A stretch of 64,000 bases of DNA from Tepidiphilus sp. J10 (GTDB lineage: Bacteria; Pseudomonadota; Gammaproteobacteria; Burkholderiales; Thiobacillaceae): the NCBI GenBank assembly GCA_945897955.1, contig CAMDGQ010000007.1, positions 1-64,000 on the forward strand, written 5' to 3'. A program made the translations under genes and the position numbers. Below, piece by piece: positions 7,807-15,821 of the stretch. Numbering within the stretch: position 1 is the first letter of the stretch; each line of letters begins with the position of its first letter. The notes under the pieces are model-generated. The model was given only the letters and a program-made list of their open reading frames with translations. It searched no databases and was not told the origin of the DNA.

Positions 7807-9327
7807 TCAGTTGCTGGAGACCTTAACCGGCGCTTCGATGGCCTTCAGATCGGCCGCGCCGTAAACCCGATTGATGGACTTCATTTCCACCACGGGCACT
7901 TTCACCGCCCCCTTGCCCAGCAGCTTGTCCGCCACCGCCTGGTCGTAGCTCATGTAGTTGAGCTTGGCATCAACCTTGAAAGCCTTGGTATCCGACGGCA
8001 GCTTGAAAGCATATTTGCCGTAGCGATACCCCTTCGGCGGGATGGTGTTCATCTCTTCGAATCGGGCGATTTCCCAGGGGTTGACGGTGGGTTTGCCATC
8101 CTTGTCCACCGATTTGTTGCCGAACACCACGGCGTCTTCATCGAAGCGGTTGTCCGCGCCCAGTTCGCCCGAACGCAACAGCACGCGGCCCTGATCGTCG
8201 GTCACGGTGACATCGAGCCAGATCAGGCGGATGAAGGTCAGGCTGGTGGGGAGATGATGGCCGGCGCGGGCATTGATGACCTTGACGCGCAATTCATGCG
8301 CGCCGCCCTTGCCGCTCTTGATATCCATATCCAGCTCGGCCACGTTCTGCAAACGCTTGATCGCCTCGATCTTGTGTTCTTCCGCATTGGCCACGCCCAG
8401 GGCGGGAGCGATGACGGCATTGCCGCCGACAAAACCGTGGTCATGCACCAGGTCGCGTGTTTCCCTCGCCTTGGTCGAGGATTTACCGCCCAGGCCATGC
8501 TGATCCAGATCCCTGGCGCGCTTCATCTCGTCGGCGACACGCACGGCGGTTTCCACCGGCACCATATGGCAATCCTGACAGGGGATGTCGGCCTGCGCAT
8601 AGGGTGAGGTCTTCCACTCGTCATAGGTATGTTCGATCGGGAACTGGTTGAACGGATGGAAGATGTTGTGGCAGTTGCCGCAGAACTCGGCCTTGGTGTG
8701 CAGATCCGAATACTGGGTTTCGTGATAGCCCGATTTCGCGTTCTTCAGCGGACCGTACTTGGTTTCACCCGGATCGAGCACCAGCGAGGCATTGCCCGGG
8801 TCGCCCGACGCGGACTGGGCATGATTGGAGCGGACGGTGCTGTGGCAGACGTCGCAGGTGACGCCTTCCTCGGCGACCTTGGGCGCGGTAAAGCCGCCAT
8901 GCTTGCCAAGGGAAGGATCGAACTTGATTGTTCCGGTCGTCACGCCGATCGGGCTGTGGCAACCGCCGCAATGGTTCATCAATTGCCCGCCCATGGCCTT
9001 TTCCGCCAGCGCCCACTCAGCCTGGAACACCGGATCCTTGAACGCGATGGAATGCATGGAACCGAGCCAGCCCTTGGTCTGGCGCGGGTGGCAGGTGGCG
9101 CAATTGCGCGCCTCCTCGAAATCCTCGACCTTGAGCTTGCGATTGTTGGCTACCGCCAGCATGGAAGGCGGGAAGGGTTGCGCGATATTGCGGGGCGCGG
9201 GGTTGTCGGCTTCCTTGCTTTCGACTTTAGCCGGTTCATCGGCGCCGGCGGAGTACATCAGGCTGACGGAAATGCCGGTGACCAGGCCGACTATCAGCAT
9301 CATCCGGTTACGCAGGGTGCTTTTCAT
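7807..9327 (-). CDS. Periplasmic pentahaem cytochrome c (cytochrome c554-like)
   Basis: A 506-residue secreted protein with an N-terminal signal segment and five CXXCH haem sites at C76, C120, C158, C216 and C250. The first, CATCHPRQTKGWLGSMHS, and its surroundings resemble the cytochrome c554 family used by multihaem electron carriers and some oxidoreductases. The last 240 residues have no haem motif and look like a beta-rich domain (ARAGHHLPTSLTFIRLIWLDV), as in other c554-like proteins found with redox operons. It is the last gene of the sox/fcc operon, 89 bases after fccB, so it probably passes electrons from, or acts together with, sulfide or sulfur oxidation. Substrate unknown; an enzyme role (polysulfide, tetrathionate) is as possible as a carrier role. 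Confidence 0.75.
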   Translation of the reverse strand: MKSTLRNRMMLIVGLVTGISVSLMYSAGADEPAKVESKEADNPAPRNIAQPFPPSMLAVANNRKLKVEDFEEARNCATCHPRQTKGWLGSMHSIAFKDPVFQAEWALAEKAMGGQLMNHCGGCHSPIGVTTGTIKFDPSLGKHGGFTAPKVAEEGVTCDVCHSTVRSNHAQSASGDPGNASLVLDPGETKYGPLKNAKSGYHETQYSDLHTKAEFCGNCHNIFHPFNQFPIEHTYDEWKTSPYAQADIPCQDCHMVPVETAVRVADEMKRARDLDQHGLGGKSSTKARETRDLVHDHGFVGGNAVIAPALGVANAEEHKIEAIKRLQNVAELDMDIKSGKGGAHELRVKVINARAGHHLPTSLTFIRLIWLDVTVTDDQGRVLLRSGELGADNRFDEDAVVFGNKSVDKDGKPTVNPWEIARFEEMNTIPPKGYRYGKYAFKLPSDTKAFKVDAKLNYMSYDQAVADKLLGKGAVKVPVVEMKSINRVYGAADLKAIEAPVKVSSN

Positions 9328-9416
9328 GATTGTTCAACTCCTCGATAGGGTTGCTGCTTCGGGTTGCTTCATTTCGTCGCGCCGGGCGAGCCGGCGCGAC
9401 GATCGTTCGAACTCGT

Positions 9417-10712
9417 TCAGGCGAAGGCGTCGGCCATGACGTTGTTGAACCAGCCAACGCAATACTCGGCTTCCAGCTTGCGTTGCAGGGGTGGCGCGTC
9501 GAGCGGAGAAATTCCGCCGGCAGTCTTCACATAGACGAACTGGTTGTTCTCGACGCGATAGATATGCACCACCGAGATACCCCAATCCGGCGCCAGCGTG
9601 CTGTAGCAGGTATTGACGTAGTAAGGCTGCGGCACCGGCAAGCCGTTGAGTTTGGCGACAATGGCGCCGGCCGCCACCTTGGCCTGGGTCATCGCCATAT
9701 GCGCGGACTTGGGCATGTCGTACACCGGCAACTCGCCGGCAATGCAGGCATCGCCGATCGGGTAGATGTCCTTGTGCCGCGTCGATTCCATCGTCATCGG
9801 CGTCACCTCGCACCAGCCCTGGGCATTGGCCAGCCCGCTGCGCACGGCGATCTGGCCGGCATGGTGCGGCGGGATCAGGTTGACCACATCACCCTGATGC
9901 TCGTTCAGGCCGGTGAAGCAGGTTCTGCTGGCGACATCGACCCGCTCCACCTTGCCGTCGCCGGCGCCCGGCACCCATTCGATCATGCCCGGATAGAGCG
10001 CCTTCCAGCCCTGCTCGAACAAGCCCTTCTTGGAGAAGGAATCGTTGGCGTCGAGGATCAGTACCTTGCTCCTGGCCTTGCCGTTATGCAGGCAGTAGTG
10101 CGCGACCTGGGCGGCGCGCTCGTAGGGGCCGGGCGGGCAACGGAAGGGTTTCGGCGGCACGCTGATGATGAACACGCCGCCATCGGCCATGGCTTGCAGT
10201 TGCCATTTCAGAATCCGGGTCTGCTCGCCGGCCTTGTAGGCATGCGGCATATCGGTCACGGCATCCTCTGAATAGCCGGCCACCGCTGTGTAATCGAACG
10301 AGATGCCGGGCGCCATGATCAGTGCGTCATAGGACAGCTTCCGGCCACCCTGGGTAGCGACCGTTTTCTTCAACGGGTCCACCGCCGTGACGAAGTCGTG
10401 AACGACATTGACCCCGCGCCTGGCGATCTTGTCGTACCCGGTTTGCAGGCTCTCGATCTCGCGGTGGCCGGAGATGACTTCGTTCGACAACGGGCAGGCG
10501 GTGTAGGTCTGATTGGCTTCGATCAGCGTGACATCGATGGCCGAATCCATCAGCTTGATGTACTTGGCGGCGGTGGCGCCGCCGAAGCCGCCGCCGATCA
10601 CGACAACCCTGGCTTTGACGCCGGCATGCGCACGGGCGGGTATGGTCAGCACCGAGGCGGAGCTGGCGGCGGCAATGGCCTTGAGAAAGGCGCGACGATT
10701 GACTGGGTTCAT
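9417..10712 (-). CDS. fccB: Flavocytochrome c sulfide dehydrogenase, FAD subunit
   Basis: Flavoprotein of sulfide dehydrogenase (FccB/SoxF): oxidises sulfide in the periplasm and passes electrons to the dihaem partner FccA. About 431 residues from ATG 10712. A twin-arginine signal (NRRAFLKAIAAASSASVL) is followed by the FAD-binding fingerprint VVIGGGFGGATAAKYIK. The redox-active cysteine regions are visible as FRCPPGPYERA and YYVNTCYST, as in FCSD. A GTG at 10727 that overlaps the fccA stop (GTGA) is an alternative start adding five residues. It lies directly downstream of fccA in an operon with soxXYZ. Confidence 0.9.
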   Translation of the reverse strand: MNPVNRRAFLKAIAAASSASVLTIPARAHAGVKARVVVIGGGFGGATAAKYIKLMDSAIDVTLIEANQTYTACPLSNEVISGHREIESLQTGYDKIARRGVNVVHDFVTAVDPLKKTVATQGGRKLSYDALIMAPGISFDYTAVAGYSEDAVTDMPHAYKAGEQTRILKWQLQAMADGGVFIISVPPKPFRCPPGPYERAAQVAHYCLHNGKARSKVLILDANDSFSKKGLFEQGWKALYPGMIEWVPGAGDGKVERVDVASRTCFTGLNEHQGDVVNLIPPHHAGQIAVRSGLANAQGWCEVTPMTMESTRHKDIYPIGDACIAGELPVYDMPKSAHMAMTQAKVAAGAIVAKLNGLPVPQPYYVNTCYSTLAPDWGISVVHIYRVENNQFVYVKTAGGISPLDAPPLQRKLEAEYCVGWFNNVMADAFA

Positions 10713-10723
10713 GGTATTTGCAC

Positions 10724-11299
10724 TCACTTCTGGCTGGCGAAGAACTCGGGCGCGGACTTGAGCCCTTCTTCGTCGAGTTTTCTGGCGTTGGTGCGCATCT
10801 TCTTGTGCGTCATCTTTACGGCATCATCGCGATACTTCATCAGCTCCAGCTCCATGTATTGCGCCCACTGGCCGTTGAGTTTCGGTGTCACATCGTCGTC
10901 CGGCTCGCTGCCGGTATCGCCGTGGCAGGTCACGCACCGTTCGACCGCGTCCTTGCCATGCGCGACGCGCCTTGCATCGGTGTTCTGGGCCACCGGCACC
11001 CAGGGCAGTCTGGCGTAATAACCGGCAATGGCGGCCAGTTCCTCGTCGCTGTACCCCTTGACCAGTCGACCCATGCTGGCCGAGAAGCGTTCGCCGCTCT
11101 TCCACTGCATCAAGATCTGCTTCAGGTAGGCCTCGGACAGGCCGCCGATCGAGGGCATCGACTGGCCGACGCTGACGCCGTTGATGCCGTGGCAGTTGTT
11201 GCAGGTACGCGCCAGCCCCTCGATGTTGATGCCGGCGGCAGCGGCCGGCCCGCCGGCTATCAGCGCCAGGGTGCAAAGCAGACTGGATAGTTTCCGCAT
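10724..11299 (-). CDS. fccA: Dihaem cytochrome subunit of flavocytochrome c sulfide dehydrogenase
   Basis: A 191-residue secreted cytochrome with a signal peptide (MRKLSSLLCTLALIAGGPAAAA) and two class I haem sites, CNNCH and CVTCH, each followed by a cytochrome c4-like domain. Start chosen at ATG 11299 because the signal peptide begins there and a GGAG motif precedes it; an in-frame upstream extension is not convincing. Its overlap with fccB marks it as FccA/SoxE rather than a free cytochrome c4. It accepts electrons from FccB and hands them to the respiratory chain. Confidence 0.87.
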   Translation of the reverse strand: MRKLSSLLCTLALIAGGPAAAAGINIEGLARTCNNCHGINGVSVGQSMPSIGGLSEAYLKQILMQWKSGERFSASMGRLVKGYSDEELAAIAGYYARLPWVPVAQNTDARRVAHGKDAVERCVTCHGDTGSEPDDDVTPKLNGQWAQYMELELMKYRDDAVKMTHKKMRTNARKLDEEGLKSAPEFFASQK

Positions 11300-11369
11300 C
11301 GTTTCTCCTTTTTTATGGGTTCGCGACCAGATGAGCGGATGTTCCGCCATCTGGCCGATGCATCGACGA

Positions 11370-12059
11370 CTACAAATCGCCTTCGGCGGCGGCTTTCATG
11401 ATGACATCCATCTTGTCGCGGATGTCCTTGGCGTATTCCATCAGCTTGTCCGGCGCGCCCATCTTGCCGGAGAGGGAATCCAGCCAGGAGGTGTTCCAGT
11501 CCAGCGTCAGCACCCAGATGTTCTTGTCGGCGTCTTCCATGATGGCGATGCGGCAAGGCAGGTAAACAATCGATTCCGGCGCGTACTTCAGGATTTCGCG
11601 GCCGGCGGCGATATCGCAATAGTGATAGACCTCCATACGCGGCGCATCCATGTCGCCCAGCACTGCCTGAATGTCTTTCCACATCGGACTCTCGCCGACT
11701 TTCTTGAAATTGAGCTTGTTGGCGCTCAGTTCCATGGACTGTTTGACATCCTCGAAGCTGAGACCCGGCTTGGCCTGGTATTTGATGGCCATCAGATTCA
11801 TCACATCCTTGATGTCCATGCTCTTGACCATGCCCATCATCGGCATGACCTGCTTCATCAGCGCGGCCTTCTCCTCGGGCGTCACGATGCGCGACATTTC
11901 ATAAGGCCGCGTGCCGCGACCGCCGGCGGTAACCGGCAACACGACGGGGCCGGCGGAAAGCGGCACAAATTTCAGATAGGGATTGCCGCCCGCCTGCTGG
12001 GCTGCGGCACCTCCGGAAACCAGCAGCATTGCCGCCAGGATTGCGAGTTGTTTTTTCAT
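11370..12059 (-). CDS. Secreted DUF302-domain protein of the sox cluster
   Basis: A 229-residue protein with a signal peptide (MKKQLAILAAMLLVSGGAAAQ). The C-terminal half matches the DUF302 pattern: a helix-rich section, MEVYHYCDIAAGREILKYAP, VYLPCRIAIMED and WVLTLDW. The two cysteines in YHYCD and LPCRI may form a disulfide or bind a ligand. DUF302 proteins are frequent beside sulfur-oxidation genes, but their biochemical function is not known. Start set at ATG 12059, which gives a normal signal peptide; an upstream in-frame extension would overlap soxZ. Placed between soxZ and fccA in the same operon. Confidence 0.75.
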   Translation of the reverse strand: MKKQLAILAAMLLVSGGAAAQQAGGNPYLKFVPLSAGPVVLPVTAGGRGTRPYEMSRIVTPEEKAALMKQVMPMMGMVKSMDIKDVMNLMAIKYQAKPGLSFEDVKQSMELSANKLNFKKVGESPMWKDIQAVLGDMDAPRMEVYHYCDIAAGREILKYAPESIVYLPCRIAIMEDADKNIWVLTLDWNTSWLDSLSGKMGAPDKLMEYAKDIRDKMDVIMKAAAEGDL

Positions 12060-12113
12060 GATGCTTCCTGTCGCGAAAATGGAGCCGGCAGTCCGGCTCC
12101 GCATGTTGACCAA

Positions 12114-12428
12114 TCAGCCGATGGCGGCTTCGGCGGTGTTCTTGTCGCCGGTGTTGTCCACCCAGTTGACGACAACCTTGTCGCCCTTCTTGGCGCCCTT
12201 GACCTTGAATGCCAGGTAGGGGTTCTTGGAAATGCCGCCGCCCCACTGCGCGTCCAGCACTTTCGCACCGTTCACCGTCGCCGTGACGTTGGTGATGTGG
12301 TGCGCCGGCACCACGGCGCCGGTCTTCGCGTCCTTGCGCAGGCCGGTCTCCATCGGGTGGTTCATCAGACACTTCACTTCGGCGCTGTCGCCTGCCATCG
12401 AGGCGCGGATCTTCATCGGTTCTGCCAT
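12114..12428 (-). CDS. soxZ: Sulfur carrier complex subunit SoxZ
   Basis: A 104-residue beta-sandwich protein with the SoxZ pattern: MKIRAS near the start, KCLMNHPMETGLRKD, VPAHHITNVTATVNG, NPYLAFKVKGAKKGD and a final VVNWVDNTGD. SoxZ pairs with SoxY; the SoxYZ dimer carries sulfur intermediates between Sox enzymes in the periplasm. SoxZ has no signal peptide of its own and is co-exported with SoxY. An AGGAG motif sits seven bases before ATG 12428. It follows soxY by about 50 bases. Family call is firm. Confidence 0.93.
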   Translation of the reverse strand: MAEPMKIRASMAGDSAEVKCLMNHPMETGLRKDAKTGAVVPAHHITNVTATVNGAKVLDAQWGGGISKNPYLAFKVKGAKKGDKVVVNWVDNTGDKNTAEAAIG

Positions 12429-12478
12429 TTTCTTGCTCCTAGGGTTTAACGGGTTCGGTCAAGTCGGTGAACAAGCAA

Positions 12479-12946
12479 TCAGCCGCCGCAGCCGCCGATG
12501 GTGACTTTCACTTCCTTCGCGGCGGTGTACATCTTGCCGCCCGCCTTCACCACGGCGCGAACATTGGCGGTGGTTCCCATCTTGATACGGGTGGATACGA
12601 AGCCCTGCGCGCCGTTCGACAGGTCGAACTGGGCGATCATCGGCAGCGTGTTCTTCTCGCCAATGATGATGATCGACTCGGTGCCGGCAATGTTGGAGGT
12701 GATTTCAACCGGCACAACCGCGCCGTTCTCCGCAATGTCCGGCGCTTTCACGCTGATATCGCCCGCTGCCGCGCCGGCGCCGCCGACCGCGCTCATCACG
12801 CCGCCCAGATCCTTGCTGTCGAATACGGCCTTGTTCCACTCGGCCGCGAATACCGCGCCCGGGGTCAGCAGTCCGGCGGCCATGGCCACGCTCACCGCGC
12901 CGGCTGCGCCAGCGCCCTTCAGTACGTTTCTGCGCAAAATGTTCAT
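12479..12946 (-). CDS. soxY: Sulfur carrier protein SoxY
   Basis: A 155-residue protein with a twin-arginine signal (RRNVLKGAGAAGAVSVAMAAG) and the diagnostic C-terminal swinging arm GGCGG, whose cysteine carries thiosulfate-derived sulfur during oxidation. ATG 12946 has AGAGGAG at good spacing; a GTG two codons earlier is possible. It works with SoxZ (next gene), SoxXA, SoxB and SoxCD in classical systems, of which only SoxX is encoded here. Sequence features are complete, so the carrier should be functional. Confidence 0.94.
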   Translation of the reverse strand: MNILRRNVLKGAGAAGAVSVAMAAGLLTPGAVFAAEWNKAVFDSKDLGGVMSAVGGAGAAAGDISVKAPDIAENGAVVPVEITSNIAGTESIIIIGEKNTLPMIAQFDLSNGAQGFVSTRIKMGTTANVRAVVKAGGKMYTAAKEVKVTIGGCGG

Positions 12947-12982
12947 ATGCACTCCTCTGTCAGTTCGGTTGGTTACAGTTAC

Positions 12983-13339
12983 TTACAGGCTGTGAATAAA
13001 GTCGACGACCTTATCGATTTCTTCCTCGCTCATCGCTTGGTGTTTGCCAAACGGCGGCATGAAAGTCTTGGGATTGGAAGCAGTGGCATCCCAGATTCTG
13101 GCGCGCAAAACCGCCTTGTCGGGAAACCTTGCCTGCATGGCGATCATCGGTGGACCGCTGTTGCCGGTCTGCTCGGCGTCCGGCAGAGTCGGGAAACCAT
13201 GGCAGGCCAGACAATTTCCTTTGGCGCGGTTGTAAACAATGTCCTTGCCTGTCTCGCCTTGCCTGGATTGCTGCGCACAGACCGGCATCACGACAAAGGC
13301 TGCGAGAAATCCGGCAACCATGGCTGAACCATTCCGCAT
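12983..13339 (-). CDS. soxX: Monohaem cytochrome SoxX
   Basis: A 118-residue secreted cytochrome c: signal peptide, haem site CLACH within NRAKGNCLACHGFPTL, and the distal section MPPFGKHQAMSEEEIDKVVDFI typical of SoxX. SoxX joins SoxA to attach thiosulfate to SoxY. Start at ATG 13339, preceded by AAGGAGAC; longer in-frame versions would include non-signal sequence and are rejected. First gene of the operon soxX-soxY-soxZ-DUF302-fccA-fccB-pentahaem cytochrome. No soxA gene follows, which is unusual because SoxX needs SoxA; it must be elsewhere if the pathway runs. Confidence 0.88.
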   Translation of the reverse strand: MRNGSAMVAGFLAAFVVMPVCAQQSRQGETGKDIVYNRAKGNCLACHGFPTLPDAEQTGNSGPPMIAMQARFPDKAVLRARIWDATASNPKTFMPPFGKHQAMSEEEIDKVVDFIHSL

Positions 13340-13478
13340 GACGTCTCCTTCCTCTATCGAAAGCTGTCTGGCTGGGTATGACATTCGCCGATGCAAATTC
13401 CATCGATCGGATGTCCCGGCGTTGGGGCGACGAAGATTATTCGCAACATCCCGCATGACACAAGAGCGAATCCAACCA

Positions 13479-13519
13479 CTTGGTACGATATTTTTGCCGT
13501 CGAGTATGTTAGTACCAAG
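13479..13519. promoter_or_regulatory. Inverted repeat upstream of soxX, possible operator
   Basis: Perfect 8-bp arms CTTGGTAC (13479-13486) and GTACCAAG (13512-13519) with a 25-base spacer, 140 bases upstream of the soxX start and just beyond the 5' side of the operon. The position suits a regulator site for the sox operon, though it also borders the end of the bepA-like gene. Function inferred only. Confidence 0.35.
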
Positions 13520-13536
13520 CACCACGAAGCCCGATT

Positions 13537-14955
13537 TCAGCGCGGCGGTTCCCGTTCCGCATCCTTTTGCCGTAACTCGCGCAGCCGCGCGTCGATGATC
13601 GACAAGGTATAGAAATCGGCCTTGCCCTGGCGTTGCGCCATCTGCAACTGCTCGATCGCAGCGCCGATACGATCCGCCAGCACATAGGCCTCGGCCTGGG
13701 CGAGATAGGCTTCCGTGCTTTGTCCGAGCGCCTGATGGGCCTGCGCCTTCAACTCCTGCAACGCACCGTCGGAAGTCCAGATGCGTTGCCGTTCGACCAG
13801 AAAATCCAGCGCTTCGCGCGGTTTTTTTGCGCGCAACAACGCCTTGGCATGCAAATAAGCCAAGGGTCTGTAGGTGCTGTGCCTGACCAGCGCGGTGCCC
13901 GACAACTCGGCCGCCAAACCGGCCTGGTCACGCGCCAGGGCAAGTTCGGCCCGAGCCAGTTCAATCACGGGAGAAGGCGGCGACAAGCCGGCAGCCGTTT
14001 CCAGCGCAGCCGCCGCCTGATCCGGTTCGCCGACGCGCAGACGCGCCTGGGCCAGACCGAACCAGGCGCCGGCCGAGGCTTGCTCAAGAACTCGGGCCTC
14101 GAACTCCCGCACTGCATCACGCGCCTCGCCCGCAGCCGCCTGCACGCGCGCGCGCACCAGGGTGAACTCCAGGCTATCGGAGAATTGCCGGTAAGGAATG
14201 CTGGCAAGGCGATTCTGGATGTCGGCGATACGCTCGTAGGTCAACGGGTGCGTGCGCAGATACGCCGGGGCATTGTTGTCATACACCCGCCCCTGCGCCT
14301 GCAAGCGTTCAAAGAACGTCCCCATGCCCTGTGGGGCGAAACCGGCCGACGACAAGGTCTGCAAGCCGACGCGATCCGCCTCGCGTTCGTGTTCCCGTGT
14401 GAAGTCGAGTTGATTCTGGATGCTCATGGCCTGTGCGGTCACAATTGCGGCCTGCGCCGCATCCGGATTCGAACGCGCCGCGAGTATGGCGATGGCCAGC
14501 GCCGCGAGGGACGCCAGACCCGATGACTTTTGTGCATCGACAATGCGAGCGATGTGATTCTGGGTAACGTGCGCAATTTCATGCGCCAGCACACCGGCCA
14601 GTTCCGACTCGTTGCGTGCGGCGGATATCAGACCGGTATGAACGCCGACATAGCCGCCGGGCAAGGCAAACGCATTGATGCTGTCGTCTCGAACCGGAAA
14701 AAACTCGAACTGCCGACCCGGCGCGGGCGATGCTGCAATCAGGCGCTCGCCCAGCGAGTTCAGGTATTCGGACAGAACCGGGTCATCCACATATGCGGCA
14801 TCGTTGCGAATCTGGCGCATGATTTCGCGACCGATGCGATCTTCGTTCGCCTCGCTCAATACCATGCGCGAGACCTCGCCCAGATCGGGCAATTCAATCG
14901 CATGCACCGGGAAAGCGATCAGGAGAACAAGGGCAATGGAAGGCAGTTTCGGCAT
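13537..14955 (-). CDS. bepA: M48 metalloprotease with TPR region (BepA/YfgC-like)
   Basis: A 472-residue periplasmic protease. After a signal peptide (SIALVLLIAFPVHA) the M48 domain carries the zinc motif HEIAH (in AGVLAHEIAHVTQNH) and a later REHEREADRVG motif giving the third zinc ligand. The C-terminal half is helical with TPR-like repeats (EQASAGAWFGLAQARLRVGEPDQA). This is the architecture of BepA, which handles stalled LptD and outer-membrane assembly in E. coli. Divergent from moaC, 43 bases away. The name is by architecture; orthology was not tested. Confidence 0.85.
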   Translation of the reverse strand: MPKLPSIALVLLIAFPVHAIELPDLGEVSRMVLSEANEDRIGREIMRQIRNDAAYVDDPVLSEYLNSLGERLIAASPAPGRQFEFFPVRDDSINAFALPGGYVGVHTGLISAARNESELAGVLAHEIAHVTQNHIARIVDAQKSSGLASLAALAIAILAARSNPDAAQAAIVTAQAMSIQNQLDFTREHEREADRVGLQTLSSAGFAPQGMGTFFERLQAQGRVYDNNAPAYLRTHPLTYERIADIQNRLASIPYRQFSDSLEFTLVRARVQAAAGEARDAVREFEARVLEQASAGAWFGLAQARLRVGEPDQAAAALETAAGLSPPSPVIELARAELALARDQAGLAAELSGTALVRHSTYRPLAYLHAKALLRAKKPREALDFLVERQRIWTSDGALQELKAQAHQALGQSTEAYLAQAEAYVLADRIGAAIEQLQMAQRQGKADFYTLSIIDARLRELRQKDAEREPPR

Positions 14956-14998
14956 CGGGCTATGATACTTGCCCTCTTAACCAGTTCCTCCCGCGAGC

Positions 14999-15475
14999 AT
15001 GAACAACTTCACGCATTTTGACGAGCAGGGCCGTGCATTGATGGTCGGCGTTGGCGAAAAGGCCGAAACCCGCCGCGTCGCCGTTACCGCCGGTCGTATT
15101 TGCATGCAGGCCGCAACCCTTGCAATGATTCGCGATGGCGGCGCCAGGAAAGGCGATGTCCTCGGCGTCGCCAGGCTTGCCGGCATCATGGCCTCGAAGC
15201 GCACCGCCGACCTGATTCCGCTCTGCCATCCGATCGCACTGACCAGGGTCACCGTCGATTTCACGCTGGACGAAGCCGCCAATGCCATCGAATGCCGCGC
15301 CATAGCGGAAACCGTCGGCCGGACCGGCGTCGAAATGGAAGCCCTCACCGCTGCCAGCGTCGCCCTGCTGACTATTTATGACATGTGCAAGGCGGTGGAT
15401 CGCGGCATGGTCATTGAATCAGTCCGCCTGATTGAAAAACTGGGCGGAAAATCGGGACACTGGAAAGACTGCTGA
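14999..15475 (+). CDS. moaC: Cyclic pyranopterin monophosphate synthase
   Basis: A 158-residue MoaC, the second step of molybdenum cofactor biosynthesis. Conserved blocks are all visible: [82 protein letters not shown] and [13 protein letters not shown]. The lysine of KRT and the aspartate of YDMCKAVD correspond to catalytic residues of the family. Normal length. Another Moco gene, mogA, lies 35 kb away in the same window. The terminator-like hairpin at 15587 closes it. Confidence 0.95.
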   Translation: MNNFTHFDEQGRALMVGVGEKAETRRVAVTAGRICMQAATLAMIRDGGARKGDVLGVARLAGIMASKRTADLIPLCHPIALTRVTVDFTLDEAANAIECRAIAETVGRTGVEMEALTAASVALLTIYDMCKAVDRGMVIESVRLIEKLGGKSGHWKDC

Positions 15476-15584
15476 AGTGGCGTTTTTCCGGATTTCACAA
15501 GCAGGATCAAACCGACTCGCACGCCATACGCCACGCGTTCGGGCACGCCGACATTCCGATTGCCTGACTGGTAGACACCTTTGC

Positions 15585-15616
15585 ATGACACTCAGCGCCG
15601 AGTGTCGGTTTTCTTT
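15585..15616 (+). terminator. Intrinsic terminator downstream of moaC
   Basis: Stem GACACTC (15587-15593), loop AGCGCC, stem GAGTGTC (15600-15606), followed by GGTTTTCTTT. Seven-base perfect stem with a T-rich tail, 111 bases after the moaC stop. Confidence 0.7.
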
Positions 15617-15714
15617 ACAGCACGTCCAAACCAGATACATCAAATAGTTGCTCGAAACACGAAAATCACTCCAAACCCATGATTTATAAAGAAACAATCC
15701 GGCCGGATTTTAGT
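15617..15714. other. Non-coding spacer between the moaC terminator and the sigma-54-like site
   Basis: Part of the gene-free interval 15476-15821. It is AT-richer than its surroundings and shows no coding frame. It is where enhancer sites for an NtrC-type activator would be expected, but none was recognised. Confidence 0.4.
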
Positions 15715-15730
15715 TGGCATCAAATATGCT
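15715..15730 (+). promoter_or_regulatory. Sigma-54 (-24/-12) promoter candidate for the PEP-CTERM gene
   Basis: TGGCAT at 15715-15720 and ATGCT at 15726-15730 give the GG-N10-GC spacing required by RpoN, matching TGGCAC-N5-TTGCW at most positions. It lies 92 bases before the ATG of the PEP-CTERM gene. PEP-CTERM genes in related bacteria are known to depend on RpoN and the PrsK/PrsR system. Confidence 0.55.
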
Positions 15731-15821
15731 TTAACTGTTTCACATCAGATTTGAGGCGCTTGTGGCACCACAGACTGTGTTTGGTTCGAATGAAATTTTT
15801 TCAACTACAGGAGTTACAAAC

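Noticed and set aside
13479-13498. TGGTAC...TTTGCC near the inverted repeat as a sigma-54 promoter
   Set aside because: The GG-to-GC distance is 12, not 10, and it points away from soxX.
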